Shown here: in pieces, positions 62,136 to 64,000 of the stretch | How positions within the stretch are numbered: the stretch's first letter is position 1 | Layout of the letters: the number at the start of each line of letters is the position of its first letter | Assembly (NCBI RefSeq): GCF_027286305.1 | Contig: NZ_CP114599.1 | Span: forward strand, 372,001-436,000 | Direction: 5' to 3' | DNA from: Phenylobacterium sp. NIBR 498073 | Lineage (GTDB): Bacteria > Pseudomonadota > Alphaproteobacteria > Caulobacterales > Caulobacteraceae | Length of the DNA stretch: 64,000 nt | The notes under the pieces: model-generated | The model's database searches: none | Seen by the model: the letters and a program-made list of their open reading frames with translations, nothing else | What the model was told of the DNA's origin: nothing | Translations under genes and position numbers: made by a program

Positions 62136-62322
62136 TCCAGAGTCCTCAGCTTAAGCGACTCCCCGGAACCCCCGCCCAAGGTTCGGCGCGGCGGCCCGGT
62201 TGGATTTCATGTGGCGATTGGCGGGCGCGATTTCAACGGCGCGGCGAGTCGGCCGGCTGCTGACAGGTTTCGGCCGCTTGCGCGTTAGGGGACAGGTCCT
62301 GTTGCTTAAGGAGCCCTGCCCG

Positions 62323-62724
62323 ATGTCCCTGACCGCTTCCTGCCATTGCGGCGCCACCAAGATCCAGGCGCCGGTCCCGACCAGCGCCACGGAGTGCAAC
62401 TGCACCTACTGCGCGCGTACCGGCGCGGTGTGGGCCTATTACAAGCCCGGCGAGCTTGCGATGCTCTCGCAGGACGACGAGCGCACTTACTCGGCCACCG
62501 AGGCCGACAACCGCCACCACTTCTGCGGCCGTTGCGGGATGCAGACCTGGGGCGACTCGCCGGACTGGGGATCGGTCTACGATACGGATGGGACGCCGAA
62601 GCCGGGGTTCGAGGCCGGCGCCATGCCGAGCGCCTGCATCCATGCGCTGAACCTGCGGCTGGTGGACGACCTCGATTGGTCGGCGATCACGGTCGAGAAG
62701 GTTGACGGGCGCAACAGCTGGTGA
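62323..62724 (+). CDS. GFA-family (DUF636) protein, full cysteine set
   Basis: The 133-residue zinc-binding protein has CHCG (Cys7, Cys9), CNCTYC (Cys25, 27, 30) and CGRCG (Cys68, 71), the complete seven-cysteine GFA pattern that the protein at 375-854 lacks. AAGGAG precedes ATG 62323. The catalytic role is unproven in this family. It is convergent with the tRNA-Ala gene. Confidence 0.87.
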   Translation: MSLTASCHCGATKIQAPVPTSATECNCTYCARTGAVWAYYKPGELAMLSQDDERTYSATEADNRHHFCGRCGMQTWGDSPDWGSVYDTDGTPKPGFEAGAMPSACIHALNLRLVDDLDWSAITVEKVDGRNSW

Positions 62725-62760
62725 AGTGGTCCGGCCCGGTCGGACCCCAGATAAGGCGAA

Positions 62761-62784
62761 GGCCCGCAGGGTGTCCTGCGGGCC
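62761..62784. terminator. Hairpin between the GFA gene and tRNA-Ala
   Basis: GGCCCGCAGG, a GTGT loop and CCTGCGGGCC form a perfect ten-pair stem between two convergent genes, suited to end both. No T-tract is obvious. Confidence 0.6.
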
Positions 62785-62788
62785 TCCA

Positions 62789-62864
<76 letters not shown>

Positions 62865-62983
62865 GAGGTCTCGGGTCTCTTCAGTGGTCGCCCCCCGAAG
62901 AGGCGCGGAACCTAGTCTGAGAGTTTCGTGCGATCAACCCACCCTGAAAGAAAAATTTGAGCGGGTTGTCGCACCCCTGATTT

Positions 62984-63451
62984 TTACCGGTCGTCGTCGT
63001 TCCCTTCGCCCGGCAGACCCTCGATTTCGGTGTCGTCGAAATCGTCCTCGTCCTCGTCCTCGAGGAACGGAACGTCGTCGCTTTCCTCGTCTTCGAGTTC
63101 GTCCTCGCTGAACTCGGAGAGTTGGTCTTCCGGCGTGGCGTCCGGCGCCTCGTCGTCGTCGTCCGAGACCAGCGGCGGCTCGTCGCTGACTTCGTCGAGT
63201 TCGGGGGTGACCGCCTCGTCCTCGTCTTCTTCGTCTTCGTCCTTAGCCTTGCCGCGGACTTGATCCTCGGCGTCCTCGTGATCGTGGTCGACGGTCGAGG
63301 TCCGGGCGCGAACCCGGCGGTTGCGGACGGCTTCGTCCGGGTCGAACTCAGTGCCGCACTTGGGGCAGACGGCGGGCCGGCGGGTCAGGTCGTAGAATTT
63401 TGCCTGACAGTTGGGGCAAATCTGCTTTGCGCCCAGTTCTGGATTGGCCAA
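62984..63451 (-). CDS. TIGR02300-type acidic protein with N-terminal zinc ribbon
   Basis: The 155-residue protein starts at TTG 63451 with ANPELGAKQICPNCQAKFYD and holds a CPNC...CPKC zinc ribbon near residues 10-32. The rest is very rich in Asp and Glu (about half of the residues after 60), with repeated EDE and DEDD stretches and low complexity. This matches the TIGR02300 family of unknown function found in alphaproteobacteria beside aroA. The longer frame start at 63664 overlaps aroA and is unlikely. Confidence 0.87.
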   Translation of the reverse strand: MANPELGAKQICPNCQAKFYDLTRRPAVCPKCGTEFDPDEAVRNRRVRARTSTVDHDHEDAEDQVRGKAKDEDEEDEDEAVTPELDEVSDEPPLVSDDDDEAPDATPEDQLSEFSEDELEDEESDDVPFLEDEDEDDFDDTEIEGLPGEGNDDDR

Positions 63452-63573
63452 GGGGCGTAGCCTCTTAGAGAGGTTGGAATTGAAGCGGGCTCCCTTGCCA
63501 TGGGCGGGGAGCGCTGTCAAAAGCAATCCCCTTTTCGAAAAACAGCAAGCCCTCAAGGAGGCTTGGACATCCC

Positions 63574-64000
63574 ATGACGTCGGCAGGACTGACCGCGAAA
63601 CGCGGCGGCCCGCTGCGGGGTCGCGTGCGCGCCCCAGGCGATAAATCGATCTCTCACCGCTCACTAATTCTCGGCGCGCTGGCGCGGGGAACGACGCAGA
63701 TCGAAGGGCTTCTCGAAGGGGACGACGTGCTGCGCACGGCCGCGGCGATGCGCAGTTTCGGGGCCAAGGTCGAACGGCTCGGCGAGGGCCGCTGGCGAGT
63801 CGAGGGCGCGGGCGGGTTTTCCGAACCCTCGGACGTGATCGACTGCGGCAACGCCGGCACCGGCGTGCGCCTGATCATGGGCGCGATGGCGGGCTTTCCG
63901 TTCGCCGCCACCTTCACGGGCGATGAGTCCCTGCGCGGGCGGCCGATGCGCCGGGTGCTGGGGCCGCTCGGCCAGATGGGCGCGCGTTTCATGGGCCGCT
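63574..64000 (+). CDS. aroA: 3-phosphoshikimate 1-carboxyvinyltransferase (EPSP synthase), 3' end outside the window
   Basis: The first 142 residues are visible: [20 protein letters not shown] with the substrate-binding Lys-Ser pair, [27 protein letters not shown], then [18 protein letters not shown]. This is the EPSP synthase N-terminus, making EPSP from shikimate 3-phosphate and PEP. AAGGAGG precedes ATG 63574. The gene continues past base 64000. Confidence 0.95.
   Translation, partial: MTSAGLTAKRGGPLRGRVRAPGDKSISHRSLILGALARGTTQIEGLLEGDDVLRTAAAMRSFGAKVERLGEGRWRVEGAGGFSEPSDVIDCGNAGTGVRLIMGAMAGFPFAATFTGDESLRGRPMRRVLGPLGQMGARFMGR

Noticed and set aside
63452..63664. N-terminal extension of the TIGR02300-type protein
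   Set aside because: The extension overlaps the start of aroA on the other strand and lacks conserved sequence. The zinc ribbon begins right after the TTG at 63451.

Overview
The window is a 64 kb piece of chromosome from a high-GC alphaproteobacterium, most likely of the order Caulobacterales (Caulobacter/Phenylobacterium type). The assignment is an inference. It rests on the very high GC content, the frequent TTG and GTG starts, the rnd-like/lptC/lptA/lptB run, a DUF1150 gene beside Hsp20, a TIGR02300-type acidic zinc-ribbon protein beside aroA, and many long GC-rich intergenic palindromes. No phage, integrase, insertion sequence, CRISPR array or plasmid function was seen. Genes are dense and sit in short operons on both strands.

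Layout. 0-2.5 kb: an open-ended small gene, a GFA-fold protein and a tandem pair of paralogous membrane proteins. 2.6-11.3 kb: housekeeping metabolism with hisC, gmhB, a double ABC ATPase, manC, ilvA, an FKBP lipoprotein and a P-loop kinase gene broken by a stop codon. 11.3-18.1 kb: a repeat-filled gap, a DUF1993 gene, a divergent ArsR/SRPBCC pair, a catabolic-looking CMD-SDR pair, a DUF2214 gene, a crotonase, an EamA exporter and purU. 18.2-25.9 kb: argE, a rhamnosyltransferase-like GT2, rfbC, tesB, an old-yellow-enzyme plus saccharopine-dehydrogenase-like operon, and a GPH/MFS transporter. 25.9-31.3 kb: a GST-crotonase-GST operon and a CDF-GST-queG operon.

31.3-36.5 kb is the most unusual part. 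It has a soluble hybrid histidine kinase, a LysR gene cut to half length, a citrate synthase, a divergently transcribed citrate synthase with an N-terminal MerR/excisionase-type DNA-binding domain, and a small DUF559 nuclease gene whose start and stop abut palindromic repeats. 36.5-42.6 kb: gltB and gltD, with another palindrome forming the possible N-terminal extension of GltB. 42.8-50.8 kb: uppP, an NDUFA9-like protein, tRNA-Leu(CAG), an RNase D-like exonuclease, lptCAB, an S9 peptidase and a WYL regulator. 50.8-64 kb: GST, rpoN, a TetR/MpaB-type oxygenase pair, metNIQ, asd, exoD, hpf, ptsN, DUF1150/Hsp20, a second GFA protein, tRNA-Ala(GGC), the TIGR02300-type protein and the start of aroA.

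Cell-envelope functions recur: gmhB, manC, rfbC, GT2, uppP, lptCAB and exoD. Nitrogen and amino-acid metabolism is also well represented: hisC, ilvA, argE, gltBD, metNIQ, asd, rpoN, ptsN and aroA. At least three families of intergenic palindromes are scattered through the window, and one family brackets the DUF559 gene.
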